Shown: one piece after another, positions 13,005 to 26,190 of the stretch
Position numbering within the stretch: position 1 is the stretch's first letter
Layout: every line of letters starts with the position of its first letter
DNA from: Callaeas wilsoni
Taxonomy: Eukaryota > Chordata > Aves > Passeriformes > Callaeidae
Assembly (NCBI GenBank): GCA_013398955.1
Contig: VWPU01003223.1
Location: 434,001 to 498,000 of the forward strand
DNA length: 64,000 bases
Direction of reading: 5' to 3'
Translations under genes and position numbers: made by a program
The notes under the pieces: model-generated
Told to the model about the DNA's origin: nothing
Seen by the model: the letters and a program-made list of their open reading frames with translations, nothing else
Databases searched by the model: none

Positions 13005-14102
13005 CTGCAACATGAGAGAGAGAGAGTCTATGACATTTCAGCATTGCAAGCTGCTCCTTGCACAAACTGCATACACAAAAAGGTCATGGTTACATCTGAA
13101 CCAGGAGAACTCTAAACTAAGGCAGAGAGCTCTGAAGCTGCTTATCCACAGCCCTAGAGTAAACATACATCTATGTTCAATGGAGAACCCAAAGCCCCAA
13201 CTCTGAGTCCCACTCAGAATCATAAGACTTCAAAAAAAAAGGTAATAAAAATATGGATTAGGATACCTCCCCTAACTGAGCCTGACCAAAGAAATTAGGT
13301 ATTTGGCAAAGGCTTTGCTGATTTTGTGTGTGTGTGTATTTTTGTGTATTTGAAGAGGAACAAGAAAACTCATTACATATGACCCCATACTACCAGTGTG
13401 TGTATAATGTGCACACAGAGGTCTCTGGAGACACAGTGCTCTGATGGTGTGTGGACTGAACCCTTCACTTGTCCCTCTGCAATCAATTGGCAAAAAAGGT
13501 TTTGTCATTCTGTAGGCTGCCAATTTAGATTAAATGCATAAAATTCACTTGCAAAAAGTTGCACAGAAGCAACCAGAACTCTAAAACATGAAAATGGATA
13601 AAGTCCATCTTCACTCTACTTCTTGGAAAATCTATCACCCAGATTTAGAAGCAGTAGGAATAAAAGGGTCATCAATGCTGGCACTGGACACAATTGTTCT
13701 GCATTTATTTTGCTTCCGCTCTCTCTGAGAAGGATAGAGAATCTAATTCTTAATTAATCCAAATTTTCTTCAACTCTACAGCAGTTTCACTCATTATTTC
13801 ATTAGCACTAAGAGCATAAAGGAAAATAAATGCTCCCTGACAGCTATATTATTAAACAAGTTCAGCTTCCAAACCTGCTACAGCAGATGTGTCTGAACTT
13901 ACTCCTGTGTCTCTGAAGCTGAGGCATTTACCCCTCTGGTACCGCTCTCTGACACTTGCCTAGGACTGGGTACACACATCCCATACAATTTGGAATTGAT
14001 TACTGATTTTGTTACATGCTGCTCTACCCAGTTAAGGATCCTTCATGATCCTTCTTCCTCCCTTCTCAATCATTATAAGAAGGGAGTTGCACATTGTCTT
14101 AC
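13005..14102 (-). other. KIF26B: KIF26B intron, motor to tail
   Basis: A 1098-bp intron, GTAAGA to TTGCAG. It contains a (GA)n run at 13014-13026 that serves as the pyrimidine tract of the acceptor, and a short (TG)n run at 13325-13337. No other feature seen. Confidence 0.9.
13014..13026 (+). repeat. (GA)n run forming the acceptor pyrimidine tract
   Basis: On the minus strand this is a CT repeat ending 9 bases before the acceptor of the giant exon, so a microsatellite supplies the polypyrimidine tract. Confidence 0.85.
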
Positions 14103-14265
14103 CTTAGTTTTCTTTTTCTTCATCCTGAGGACCCTTGAGGCAATCTGGATGGTGGAGAGCGTCTCGGCGTAGTTCCCCGCAGCAGCTGAAATGTGAGCTA
14201 TCATCGTGGTGCGGCAGTTCATATTCCCCAAGGACTCTCGGAGCAACATGGTCAGCTTGCTGTCT
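14103..14265 (-). CDS. KIF26B: KIF26B motor-domain exon F (end of motor)
   Basis: A 163-bp exon: one base completing the split Lys, then 54 codons, ending in phase 0. The acceptor is TTTTGCAG before A-GAC, and the donor is ACTAAG followed by GTAAGA. The peptide [20 protein letters not shown] corresponds to the kinesin signature 'Y-R-D-S-K-L-T-R-L-L-x-D-S-L-G-G'. It continues [20 protein letters not shown] and [14 protein letters not shown], the end of the core domain with the family's Lys-rich stretch. The residue before Asp is Lys across the splice junction, where most kinesins have Arg. The upstream intron is 28.7 kb, the downstream one 1.1 kb. Confidence 0.95.
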
Positions 14266-16408
14266 CTGCAAAATAAAATGAATTAAGGCTACATTAGCCA
14301 GCAAGATTTCACTTTGGCCATCATGACGTAACTTGGGTCTTGGCAAGATATTTTCTCCCTTTTTAATGGAATCCTAATTAACTTCTTTCCTCAGGTTAGC
14401 ACTAAGTTGTGCAGCTGAGCTTGCTGAAAGACTATGGAGTACAATTCAAACTTCTTTTCTCTTCCCAGTTCCCCTTTTCTGTCTCCTTTTGGTCTCAGTC
14501 CTTCTCCATTGTTACCATTGCCAATAGAGAGATGCAGACCAGCACTGGAGACTGTTAAGGAACAACAGCAGCAAACACCAAACTGCTGCTCTTTTGAAGT
14601 GCACAGTGTGCAGACAAACCCTGGCCCAGCTCTGGAGGACAAGAGGGTACTGGATTAGATTAGAGAACACAATTTTTTTGTTGCCTTCTAGGGCATTGAG
14701 TAACTCGATATTAATAACAGTTAAGTCACTGAAGTCAATTTTGGATGATGCTGGTAAAATACAAACCAAGTCTTCAAACTTCACACAATTGTTCTTTCAT
14801 ATTAGATCTTTTCTTTCACTGAAGCAGAAATCAAATTTTCTGTTCTTGCCATTTACTCTATTGTGCAGCATCAGATAGCTTTTGAAATGCTGATGTCTTA
14901 CTGTGGGGCTGTCTGTGACTGGACAGAGAATATGAGTTTTAACAGAATAATGATGCATATGTAATACTTTTGAGGTGGTCATCTAATCCTGTAGTCAGAA
15001 ATGCAAAATATATAATTTTTAAAGAGACCTTTAGCTCCATGGTATAGAGGTCAGCTGGATGGTTATTTGGGAAATGGCATTCTCTTGAGGAGTGTCTCCC
15101 CTATGCTATAGGTTGTGGATGATAATTACATACAGCTGGAAACAACAACAGCAACAGCCTGAAATTAATCTATCACTAAAGGAATTGTTTTTGCTGTTGT
15201 AATGATGGTGATACCTTCAGTGGCTATGGATCAGATTTTTAGGGCTCACTGTTAAATATCTGCAAATGACCTATGGTGCATGTATGTCCTTGTTCATTCA
15301 CTTGAAATTTCCAGCTCACAGGAGCTCTGCATAAAGCTACAACTGTTGAGAAGTGAAGATATGCCTACTGGATGGGACTGATGGGCAAACACCAAAACTC
15401 TTGGACCTTTCTTTTCGATGGAATAAACAACAGCATTTGAGCTGCATATTTTGATGCAACAGCTGTGGAGAGTTCTCATCTCCTGAGGCTTCTAGTACCT
15501 GCCATTTCAGCTCAACTAGAAATACTGAAAGTAAAACTTTTTTTTGTTTCAGGATTTCTGCTTCCATCTGCTCCAGACACATTGAAGACAGTCTAGTGTC
15601 TTTAAGAAGCAAACAAACATCCATAAAGTCTATACGGAGACAGCTTCTCCTTCCACTTGTGACCTAAGGCTGCTTTGAACCCACAGATCCAGAGTTAGCA
15701 GTCTGCTATGTCTCAGGTTAGTGTCTCTCCTTTCCATCATGGAATAATTAAGATGTCAAATTTTGTACATCAGTTACTGCCGCTCCAATGCAGAGTAACA
15801 CGGAAATTATTAACATCTCCACAGAAATCAATAACAAGCCTTTCATTTGCCAGTGCTTCTATCATAGCAAAACATGAGATGACAGGGGAAAGTGCAAAAG
15901 AATACATTCTAAACATGTTGATCTCCTGAGAACGCGTAAGCCATGCAGCCAGCATCAGCACTGAGGTGTGGCTCTCCTAGAGATATATGCATTAGGAATG
16001 TAAAATAATCTGTGCTATCTGCCTTGTACTGAAATATCCACTTGCAAGAAGAATAACGATACTGAGGAAATACCTATTTATAATTCACATGATCTTCTCA
16101 CATGGATAAGAACTAAAGGGCAGATTTGTTAAGGATTGAAGCATGAACCTAGCGGTAAAAAGCCCAGCTAGCACTCATTTCTAATTTCAGAATTTGTTCA
16201 TTCAGCACAGGCTACATCTTGACTCTTAACTTCACCTTGGGCCCAGAAAGAATAACTAGCTTCGTGTCACTACTGTACACTGAAAAATGACATAAAGAGG
16301 AAGAAAGTTACTAAATACAGATTTTTGTCAATTCTGGCCATTGTCATAAGACAAGTTCAGCTGTTTGAGGTTCGCTGACCTCTCACAATAGCACCTACTA
16401 ACTACTGA

Positions 16409-16431
16409 AGGAAAGAAAGAAAGAAAGAAAA
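16409..16431 (+). repeat. (GAAA)n microsatellite
   Basis: Five uninterrupted GAAA units within the large intron. Confidence 0.95.
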
Positions 16432-19400
16432 TAAAAGATAATATAGGACACAAAAATGGGCGTTTTGATTTTTAACTCACTCTGTCCTCCTCAATTAAAA
16501 TATTGGTAAAACATTTTGGATGTCTCACTGAAATATGCTTGACAGACAGTGTGAGACACTAAGTAGATGCTTTGTTCTTCTGAGTGCTGGCATGGTATTT
16601 CTGCCTGAAAAAATTAAAGACTATGAATTATTTCATTAGGTTATTTGAAAGTGCAAAATTTCCTGTGAAAGCAGAAGTGTTACAAAGAGGAGGTCTGCAC
16701 TTCTGCACTGGAAGGGCTTTGAGAAACAAGACCTTTGTTGATCCTCTGGCTCTGCAAACTAAACTAAGACACAGGAAATTTTGAGGAAAGTCACAGAGTC
16801 TGCTGCTCCTAGTTGTATATTGCTCATTGTGTTAAGCAGAGACTGGCTAGCAGAAGGCCCCAGACTCCTCATAGCAGCAGAGTGAAACGCATCAATGCCT
16901 TCACAGCAAATACAAGAATTGCAGGAATGCTAATAGTCTATTTCTAGTCTGCTCCAAAAGTAATAAAAATCATAGGCCAGAGCAGCACGATGACACCGTT
17001 TTATATACCTGTCTTACTTTTAAATTTATTTCTATCCCATCCACTAATGTTTTTATAGTTTAGGAAATTTACCCTAAAGCATCACGATTATGGGAATATA
17101 AAACACACAAGAAATTGAAGGTGGGGTCAGGACACCACACTTCAGACTCCAAAGCCTGTATATCAGTAAGTCAATTCTGCAGTCTTTTCAGTACTTAAAA
17201 GTCACCTCATTTTTTTCCAACTACATCAGTTGTTCTAATAAAATACATTACCTTCACTTGTAAACCTTTTCTTGCCTAGCTTCTTAGACAATCATGGCTA
17301 CAGCAAAAAGCTACTGAATATTATTCATACATATCCCACACAGGTAAAAACCAAAAATCAAGTAGGCAAAGCTGTAACACTGGAAAAGTCCGGAGGCAAG
17401 AGCCCTGCACGCAGAAGGCTAAACTCGAATATCTCTGTGATGTATGTCAGCAGCTATGGTACAGAGGTGCAGACTGTCAGGCAGAAAACTTCAGTCCATT
17501 CCACAGAGTAACGACCCGTCTCTTCTTCACTGTGCTCCCTTTCCTCCTCTGTTGTTTCCACCCTCTCACATTACAATAGCTGCTGAAGGACTTACCTGTT
17601 TTCCTGCTGTTTTTCTGAATCTCTCAATAGGACCCTTAGCAGGTATTGAACCTCCCAAAGAGAGAGATAAGGCAGTGCTGCAGTGAGCAGTGTTCTCTAC
17701 TTCTCTTCTGAGACCACCAACAAACTGAGATCAGTGTAAATTAGTCCTTTCACTTGCTCAGTAAGAAGGAAAGATGTACATCTTCATGCTCTTCTTATAC
17801 ACATCTGTATTTCTCTTCTTCATGAATGATTAATTATACTCAACTTCAAACAACACAGAATCTTACATGGAAGAATGAAGCACGTAATATCATGATACGT
17901 TTCCTTGGACACTGCATAAATCCCAGTTGCTTGTGTACATTGAGTCAAAGTCTTTAATTTCATCACTGGATACTGGTTGTCCACTGCAGCCCTGTCTCAA
18001 TCCCTGCACCGAACAAACCATGCTCACTGAACCAGAAGTTATTTAATCTTTCATTTAATCCTTGCCTTACAATGTATGGACTTACGCCTTATTTACTGTT
18101 AGGACTATACAAACTCTGTTCTGAATCCTGAATGACTGATTTCTTCAAAGGCTCCTTATAATTTTTTCTTTTCCCTGTGGAGCTCATCAATGCAGTATCT
18201 GATGAATGCCTCTGAGGTGAGGCATATATTCCTCTGATAATACCTGAAACATTGAAGACTTCATTAAGTATAGGTGCTTGGTGTGAAGCACAGATCTTTC
18301 AGAGTATTGATCATTACACAGTCTTCATATTCAAAGTACAGCTAACTTTGACTTATCTTGAACAGAAAATGGAGCAGCTGGTTCTCAATCAGGATACCCA
18401 AAAATCCAGGAACATACAATTAGTAGCTTATCCAAAAATTTTAGGAACACACTGTCAGAACTAGTCTGAAGGTGGTACCAGGTCCTTTCAGAACACCTCT
18501 CTTCCACAGTCCTCCATCCCATCCTCCATATGTTTTTTGACAATGACCGCATTGCTGTTCAGTCCTGATTCACGTCTAAAGCAGGTTCTTTATCTGCCTT
18601 GAAAAAAGATGATATTTGAAGATGGAGGGAGAATCCTGAAAACACAATATATAGCCCATTAATTCTGACATTTCCCGACCCTGTAGCAATGGATTTCATG
18701 ATCCAAATGCTCTTATTATATGTATTTTATGTAATTTCATGTGGATTCATGGTTACACTTCAATGAGACATCAGCAAGCCTGGAACTTTCTGGTGTATCA
18801 GATAGCCTCAGCTGCTGAACTAGCTGGCAGCAGCAGCTGGCTGCCATCTTTTGTTTGGGCAAGCAGCAGAGGAGGAGAACATGACTGACAATTTACCAGG
18901 GGATTTTGCTAGCATTTTCTACCTGTAGAAAAACACTAAGGCTTGGGACTAACACTCCTTTCCCGTACTGTAGGAAAGTTGTGCTCTCATGTGTTCATGT
19001 CCTTTTTGAAATGCTCTTCTCTCATTAGACAATCCTACACTCTTCTATCAGTTGTCTATCCTGGGCTTTCCTCATCTAAACTTTTTGCTTGCTCTTATTC
19101 CCATACCACGATGCTCATCCCCAGTTCCTCTCCAAAACAGCCTGGCAGAGCTCAGTTTCATCCTGCAGTGGTCTAGGCAGCTACACCAGACTTTGCTATT
19201 CCCCAGCATCACTGCTAGACACTCTTCCAGTATTAAACTACTCTTTCCTCCCCCTCTTCCTCCCACTAACGTCCTCCACTCTCACTGCCTGACCTCCAAA
19301 GCCCCTCTCCCCACTCAAGCTCACCCCAGCCGCTCACTGACACCCAGAAGAGGAACCCCAGAACGTGGCTGTAATTTGTCATGGCTGCTGTATCATGCTG

Positions 19401-20954
19401 CCAGGTGAGGGGCAGGCCAGGGCGAGAGGGCAGAGAATGGTCAGTGCCTTCCTGGATCTTCCTCTGCCAGGTCCTCTAGCTTTAAGAAAATCTTTGTAAG
19501 CAATGTGTTCAAAGTGAGCTGCACAGAAAAAGCAAATAGTAATTGCTTTTGTTTAGGACTGCAAAATAGAATTCATGAATAGAAAATGAAGCAATAAGAA
19601 TAAATATTGTGCTCAGGAAATTCGCAGGAATTTTCGTTGCCCAGCATTTCATTCTGTGTATGGGAGACACAAACACAGAATTGTTTCACAAAAAGGAGGC
19701 AATACTGGAGAGGAAGATCCAGCTGAAGTGTTGGAATAATGATTTTTCTGTGGAATTATTTACCCAATTGTATTACATGCTTTGTTTTGTTTCCCCCACT
19801 CTCCCTCCCACCTTAATAACAAGTATTTTCTTTGTCTTCTCTTTCCTCTCACCCCACTGCTATGTGGATTTTGGCTATTCAATGACAACAGCAGCACCAT
19901 CAGAAATAGGAATAATAACATTCCACAAGGGAGGCAATACAATAGTACAGCTAAGCTTTAGGAAGTGCAAGACAGCGTGTTTGTGCTCTCTATTAATCAT
20001 ATACCTTAGTGTCTTCCTAGGCACTTGGCCAAAAGGAGAAAGTTGTCAACTCCCTCAAGGTGTTACTGTTACAGCATCAGATGATGTATGCCCTCAGGTG
20101 TCTTGTAATCTAGTTATTTATAGAGGTATGTCAAAGGAAAAATCCCAGTAACTATGGCAGTCATTTTTGATCGTGAAGCCTTAACTCTGCTCCTTTGAGC
20201 TGATGCACTGCTTTATTCACAGTAATAAATGTTTACATAACAAAGGAGGCACATAAAGACTGTATTTGGTTTTGGCTCTTACTGCATGGGAATAATCTCT
20301 ACAAAGGACAGTTTATAGCTCAAAAAGCACAAGCCCAACAGCGGATGTTACAGGTGTGTAACAGCTGAGTTCACTATGAACCATTATAGTTTGCTTACTT
20401 ATGTCTTTCCTTTCTGTTAATAATTTTGATAGAGAGAGAGAGGAAATGGAGCAATGTGTGTAGGCACAGGCAAAATGAGGCCAGGTGGGGAGATAAAGCC
20501 CTCGGTGGTTCAGCCATCTAAGTCTGGCTTTGTTAGCAGAACAAAATGAGGCAGTTGAAGAAAGATGGGTAACGTGTTGGACCTTTAACCTGGGGAATTC
20601 TTCACCTGGAGAAACGAGACATTGGGGAGACAATGAACTTGTTCCAGGTGGAAGCTGAGTAGCCTTGAAGGGAAAATGAAGCATAGTGGAAATTTCCACT
20701 GCCACTGCAGTTAGTTATCTTGTATGAGGTGCATCAGCACAACCCAGAACACTGTGCTCACTGCAGAGGGGAAGGGGGAGCCAGCTGAAAGGACCACGCT
20801 GGGGGGACCCTGTGCTCGGGTTCATGTACTGGGAAAATTCCACATCTGGAAGGGACGTCACACTACAGCAGTCAAGAGGTCAAGAGCAGGAGAAAGGTGT
20901 GGCTGCAGCCAAGTATGGGACTTACCTTAAATTGTACTATTACAAAACGCATAT

Positions 20955-20984
20955 AAAATGTAGGGGGATTCCCCCCTACAATTC
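20955..20984. repeat. GC-rich inverted repeat
   Basis: TGTAGGGGG at 20959-20967 pairs exactly with CCCCCTACA at 20972-20980 across ATTC, with a further AA/TT pair outside one mismatch. It lies next to a TATA-like atataaaatg just upstream, and about 150 bp before the CR1 fragment. Confidence 0.75.
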
Positions 20985-21129
20985 TTGTCTTTTAAGAGAA
21001 AACTTCACATTGCTGAACATTGTGCCTGTGACAACACATGAGCTTGTGGCAGATGCACAAAATAGCATCTTTTGTTTCTTTATACCGAAGGCAGAAAATA
21101 AAATCAATGACAGAAGGACAAAGTCTCGT

Positions 21130-21390
21130 CGGTGAGGCTGCACTTCAAATTAGTTCAGTTTTGGGCCCCTCACTGCAAGAAAGACATTGAGGTGCAGGAG
21201 CATGTCCACAGAAGGGCAATGGAGCTGGGGAAGGGTCTGGAGAACAAATCTCATGAGGAGTGGCTGAGGCAGCTGGGGTCGTTCAGTCTGGAGAAAAGGA
21301 GGCCGAGGGGAGACCTCACTGCTGTCTACGACAAACTGAAAGGAGATTGTAGCAAGATGGGGTTGGACTCTTCCCCAAAGTGTCAGGGAA
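21130..21390 (+). mobile_element. CR1 LINE fragment (internal/3' region)
   Basis: The sequence contains the avian CR1 hallmarks in order: 'gttttgggcccctcactgca', 'aagaaagacattgaggtg', 'gtccacagaagggcaatgga', 'gtctggagaaaaggaggc' and 'gaggggagacctcactgctg'. These match the reverse-transcriptase 3' part of chicken-type CR1 with scattered substitutions. It is 5'-truncated and lacks the 3' tail, as is usual for CR1, and has no intact reading frame. Family membership is by recognition, not alignment; the subfamily is not assigned. Confidence 0.88.
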
Positions 21391-23039
21391 CTACCCCTCT
21401 CACCATAAAAGGGGCTCATTCAAGAGCTGTATCTTTTGTATAAAAGTTGCTCCAAAGCTGATGAAACTTAAGCAGTCCACAAAACAGACAAAAAGTGCCC
21501 TGTTATTCATAAATGACATAAAAGTCCCCCAATTTTTTAAGGTCTTGCTGACTGACCTCACAATAGAACTCTCTCCCAGTAAAGCCACTGCTATCACACA
21601 GCTCCACTTTTACCTTTACATATTAAAGAGTGCGTGGTTTCTGACAGTGCCAGCCCAGCTCTAAGCTGGGAACCACCACACTAGCCCTGAAGACACACAG
21701 AGAAAGGTATCTCCTCTATCTTCTCATTTCTGCCTTGTGCCAGCAGTGGAGCAGAAGTCACATGAGCCTCATTCAAAAAATTCAACCAACAAGAGAAAGA
21801 AGTTCCTCTTAGTCTTTGCCCCAGCTCTGTGAATTTTACGTAGTTTGGTTCAGGAGTACTTTGCACTTTGGCAATACCAAACGGAAGACATATACCCTTA
21901 CTTACAGCTCAGTGTGTTACTCTAATGAAGGCTCAGAGATCCAGATGTAGCTTAAAGTCACAGCAAGTGCAAGTTTTGGGGCGGGAGAGAGGAGGTGATT
22001 AGGAGCACAGCTCCTCTGAAGGTCAGTGATTATTTCAGAGAGAAGACTTCACTGAAAATGGAAATATGATCCCTCTCCCGTCTGTACTTTGAATCTCAGC
22101 ACAGAACCAAACACCGTTCACAAGCAGCCATTAAAAATATCCAAAGAAACCTCAAAGATAAGCAAAACAAAAAGGATCCTAGTGGTCTGTCTCATTACAG
22201 TGCCAGCTCCTAATAAATTCTAGCTGAAAAACAGAAACTCAATTAATCCAGGGAGCTAATTAGGCTCCGCAACTCTATGTTAGAGCTAAAGCCAGATTCC
22301 CCAAAATCAGCAATGCCACTTCTTAAGAAAACACGCTCAATAAGTAGACTCTGATTTACAGGAGAAAAAAAAATCCTGCAGTTAAAACCAATAATGATCC
22401 AGATTTTAAATAATTTACGGACTCTGCACTTGGCTAGGCTAAGATACACTCATAAAGGGAAGGAAAATGTCTTCTTTCTCCCGATGTCCCTCCTTCCTTG
22501 GCTCCCTTACTTGGAAGTATTATGGCAACCACAAGTTTGGCTCAGCTTATCTGTGTGGTTTAGTTATTTTATACGAGAAGACAACATAGCTGCTATGGAA
22601 TAGCAACTGGAGCAGCTTAGGAGCCTGCCTGCCTCTCCTCCAGGCTGCCTGTGCCCTGACAGTGCAGCAGGAGCGCTGGGAAGGGAAGAGCTGGAATGCC
22701 GCTGAACAGTGCCTGTGCCTCTAGGGCAGTCATAGGGGAAAACACAGCAAGAAAAAGTATGCAGAAACATACTCTGACAATCTGCTGAGGACAGTCTGGA
22801 AAGCACCTTCACGCCAGCCCCTCTGGTGGCTAATATGGGCAGGAGCAGAGCAGACACCCAGTGAGGGCATTTCCAGCACCCCCGCATCAGCGTGAAGAGA
22901 GGGGACACTCCCCTTGTTCAGCATCTTTCCTTCCAGCGCTGCTCCCCCAGCTCCCACCGCCTCCCGAGGGCCAAGCCGTGGGCACACTAACCCAAGGCTC
23001 TCCACTCTGAATTCTAGAGGCCAAGCGAAGGCCTTGTTT

Positions 23040-23500
23040 GTCAGGAGGCCTCAGCTCCCTGCAGCTGAGCTGCTGCCAGTCTCATCGCCGGGGTCACACA
23101 GCGCTGAGGAGCCACTCCAGGCGACAGCGGCAGCAGAGAGGGCAGGGCAGCAGCAGAGAGGGCAGGGCAGCAGCCACCTCGGCTCCCCTCTCGGTGCGAA
23201 CAAGCACCTGCCTGCCAGACTGGCCCGACCCCTGTGCGACTCTCACGCCGGGCAGCTCGGTGACCATTTCGGCTGCAGCGCGGTGAATACGCCGTGGCAG
23301 CTTGGAGCGGAGACAGGAGGGGACAGCTGGCTGCCACACGGAGCGCCGCCGTGCCGCCCGGCCGGAGCCGCCCACGGCAGCACCCTGCGGCACCCGGGAG
23401 CCCCGGTGGCGAGAAACAGCGCCCTGCCCTTCGCTGCACGGAGCGTTTGCTGTCAGATGTACCCGCGGTGGAATACCGCGGTTATTTCCGCAAACGAAAA
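23040..23500. promoter_or_regulatory. Intronic CpG island, candidate promoter or regulatory element
   Basis: By hand count there are roughly 40 CpG dinucleotides in about 480 bases, concentrated at 23221-23490, in otherwise CpG-poor AT-rich intron. CCGCGG occurs twice at 23463-23479. The island lies about 9 kb upstream (in transcript sense) of the last motor exon of KIF26B, within the 28.7-kb intron. Unmethylated CpG islands usually mark promoters. If active on the minus strand it could start a transcript entering at the 14103-14265 exon; on the plus strand it could drive an antisense RNA. The open frames it contains on both strands are expected from base composition and match no family I know. 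Confidence 0.55.
23131..23174 (+). repeat. 20-bp perfect tandem duplication inside CpG island
   Basis: The unit cagcagagagggcagggcag occurs twice without change, followed by four bases of a third copy. Confidence 0.95.
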
Positions 23501-23651
23501 TTAACTTCAAATGTTTGTAATTGATACATGAATATTCATGATCTTTTGGGAGGATCTCATAATTACTTCATTCTGCTTAGGCTCATTTGATCTGCAGTAG
23601 CGACAGCAGTAGTTTACACTCCTTCATCAAGATGCCAACAATTTGGCAGCA

Positions 23652-23820
23652 TGACCTTCCCAGTTTCCTGTGCTGGAGAGCAGCTCGAGTTATTCTAATT
23701 GCAATCCGAAATGGAGTGGTACCTGAACATAAATTGACTGCTGTTCAGTTTTAGAAACCACTCCACTTGGCACTGCTCCTCGTGTAAATAGGTAACATCT
23801 CCAGGAAACTGGGAAGGTCA
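23652..23820. repeat. 169-bp interrupted inverted repeat
   Basis: The outer arms are a perfect 19-bp inverted repeat, TGACCTTCCCAGTTTCCTG at 23652-23670 and its reverse complement at 23802-23820. Inside, the arms pair again: 23709-23720 with 23757-23768 (11 of 12 bases, core tggagtggt/accactcca), and ctgaac 23723-23728 with gttcag 23743-23748. The nested arrangement suggests a single long imperfect hairpin or an old DNA transposon with terminal inverted repeats. No clear target-site duplication was seen. It starts about 150 bp from the CpG island. Confidence 0.7.
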
Positions 23821-26190
23821 CTCAGCAAAATACTTCACGTTTTGATAAGTAAGATTTTATATGTCAACCTCCTAAAGCCTTCAGCCCACAGCATTATGGC
23901 AGAGGGCAGTAAAAGTGCACATATTCCCATGCAGAAAGGGGGAAAAAAAAGAAAAAATAAGGCAAACTTTGGTTGTCATTAATGAATATGGAAATTATAC
24001 AATTCATCTATGCCACTCATTAGATATGTTCCCCAAAGAAAGTTATGCTCAAGAGTTCATACTGCCTCTGCACCTGCACACAAGGTTGCCTTATCACCTA
24101 CAGCAATAAACTGCTAGACTGTTGGCAAATTTGAAGAAAGTTTGAGAAAATAATATGCAAAGTTCAACGATAGTAAGCCTCTGTAAATGCTGGAAGGATT
24201 AGCAGCTGGGTGGATGGAGAGAAATCTTATTTGTCCTCTCACAGAAATGAGACAAATGTCTTCAATTCCATTCTTGAACACACCAGAGAAAGTATATAGA
24301 TGACAGAAATTCCCAAACACAGGAAAACTTTTGGCCAGTATTTACACTCTTTTGGATGTCAGAGAGACAAGTTATTAGAAACATTGTGTTCTTGATGCTG
24401 GTGCTCACAAAACTGTTCATCTAGATCAACAGCAAAAAAAATATGCACTTTCATGATACTGAGTCCTGACTAAAAACTGTCAAAACCCAAAGCAAAGAAG
24501 TGAAAAAATTAAACCATCAGCATTAAAGCAAAATATACAGTCAGAAGCCCCAAGATGTGCTTCCATTTCTGGTAATCAATTTAATACCTTTAAAATTTCG
24601 TTTTCACATACAGCTCCAAATTGCTTCACAGAGATGCATGAAACTGCTAAAATCAGCTAAAAGAAGCAATCCCAGTCCATTGTCAAGGAATACAAACTTT
24701 GCAGCAGCCAAGTGATCTGTGAATTAGGATGCAAATTAAGCAGGTGAAGGAAGTTCCAAAAGGGAGGAATTTTTATGTCATCTCCCATTTCCGGAAGACA
24801 CACACTGGCCTCAGTTGCTCTGCTCCAAATCATCTACAAATTAAAACTTGACTTCCATTTAGGAACAATGTATTGGCATGTAGAGGGAATATGTAAAGAT
24901 ACTAGACAACATGCATAACTGTCTTTCTAAAAATCAGGATAAGTAATAGGGGTAAGTATGGACTTAGCCATCTAACTTTACTCATTCTTTTTCTTTAGAG
25001 AAGAGTAAGAAAGCTGAGTTTCTCCATTACACCTATTTCTTTAAAAACCTAGGACTAGGAAGCCAATTGCCCTTCAAGGTCTCAATCTGCTTTATTACTC
25101 AAGGGTCAAAATAAGTTTCTTCATCTTCAGAAATGCTAGCAGAATCTAACGAACGGAGCACTCTCTGGCCTGCAAATCCTTGGCCTCTATATTTGTACTG
25201 CCAACAGTCAATACGGGTGAGGTGACCTTGTTAGGAAGTGAAGAGACACCAAGAACTCCTTTCACATAAAAATGAATGGCTATCAGGACAGCCAAAACTT
25301 TCATCCACAGATGGGCTGAGTTACTCACACAACTGTCTGATTAAGAGATGTGATGAGACAGGCTGAGCAATAGCAGTGACGATAGTGACTTGCATTGAAA
25401 TTAAAGATCATAGATGAAAATTTCCTGTCTGTGCCTGTGTTTTGGTTAAGCCCACAAACCAGCCCCCAAAATTAGGATTTTATTAACTGAAATCCACTGG
25501 CACTGTGGTCCAAACCCAGCTGTCACGGAAATCTCCGGAAAAGCTCCCATAAGATTCATCACCATCTGAACGGGGTTTTTACAGATTTAGTGACAGGATA
25601 CATGAGACAAAGACTAAGCCAGTCCCTTCTGACGTCAAATACACGGTGTTGAAATTAAACTGTGGAACCACAGGCAGGTTTATGATGACAGTTTTGGCAG
25701 CACAGAACCAAATCTAGCAGCTGGTGCAGGGCAGTGGGAATTCTGTCATCTATAAACACAGGCATAAAGAAACTAAATGTTTGATTCTTTTATATCTCTC
25801 ACACTCCATTATACTTCATTCACAAAGGAGCCTAAATAAAACCTGAGGGACTCCAGGCTGTGCAAGTGCTATGTGTTGCAAGTAGAAGTAGCAAAATTGG
25901 TATATAAACATTTTTAATGTATATGTTTGCTTTTTAAATCAACTGGAGATAGGTTGTATCAATACATTTATCTTCATCCATGTAGCAATTTAAAATATTA
26001 ATGATGCACATGCATTTTTCATGTTATGTGAAGTTTCACTCCCCCTTTAAATGGATTCTTCTACTCATTGCCTACTATAGCAACATTGATTAGACAAGAT
26101 TCTCAATATGCTCTTGTGTATCTGACACTTCAGAGATCTTCTTAGAGCCTGCAACAGCGAAGGAAAGGAACTCTTTTAAAGGTGCTAGTT

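Noticed and set aside
13005..13013. ATG at 13013 as the start of a 1167-residue protein
   Set aside because: It lies upstream of a clear CAG acceptor. The frame continues from the preceding motor exons in phase 0, so the exon is internal.
19609..20151. 180-codon plus-strand open frame
   Set aside because: No family resemblance and hydrophobic low-complexity composition. A single frame of this length is expected in 64 kb.
22914..23510. Overlapping open frames on both strands across the CpG island (up to 196 codons)
   Set aside because: GC-rich sequence has few stop codons, so frames open on both strands by composition alone. The translations are Arg/Ala/Pro/Gly-rich without motifs.
25146..25328. 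60-codon minus-strand frame with a signal-peptide-like start
   Set aside because: Too short, with no homology recognised. Hydrophobic starts occur by chance.
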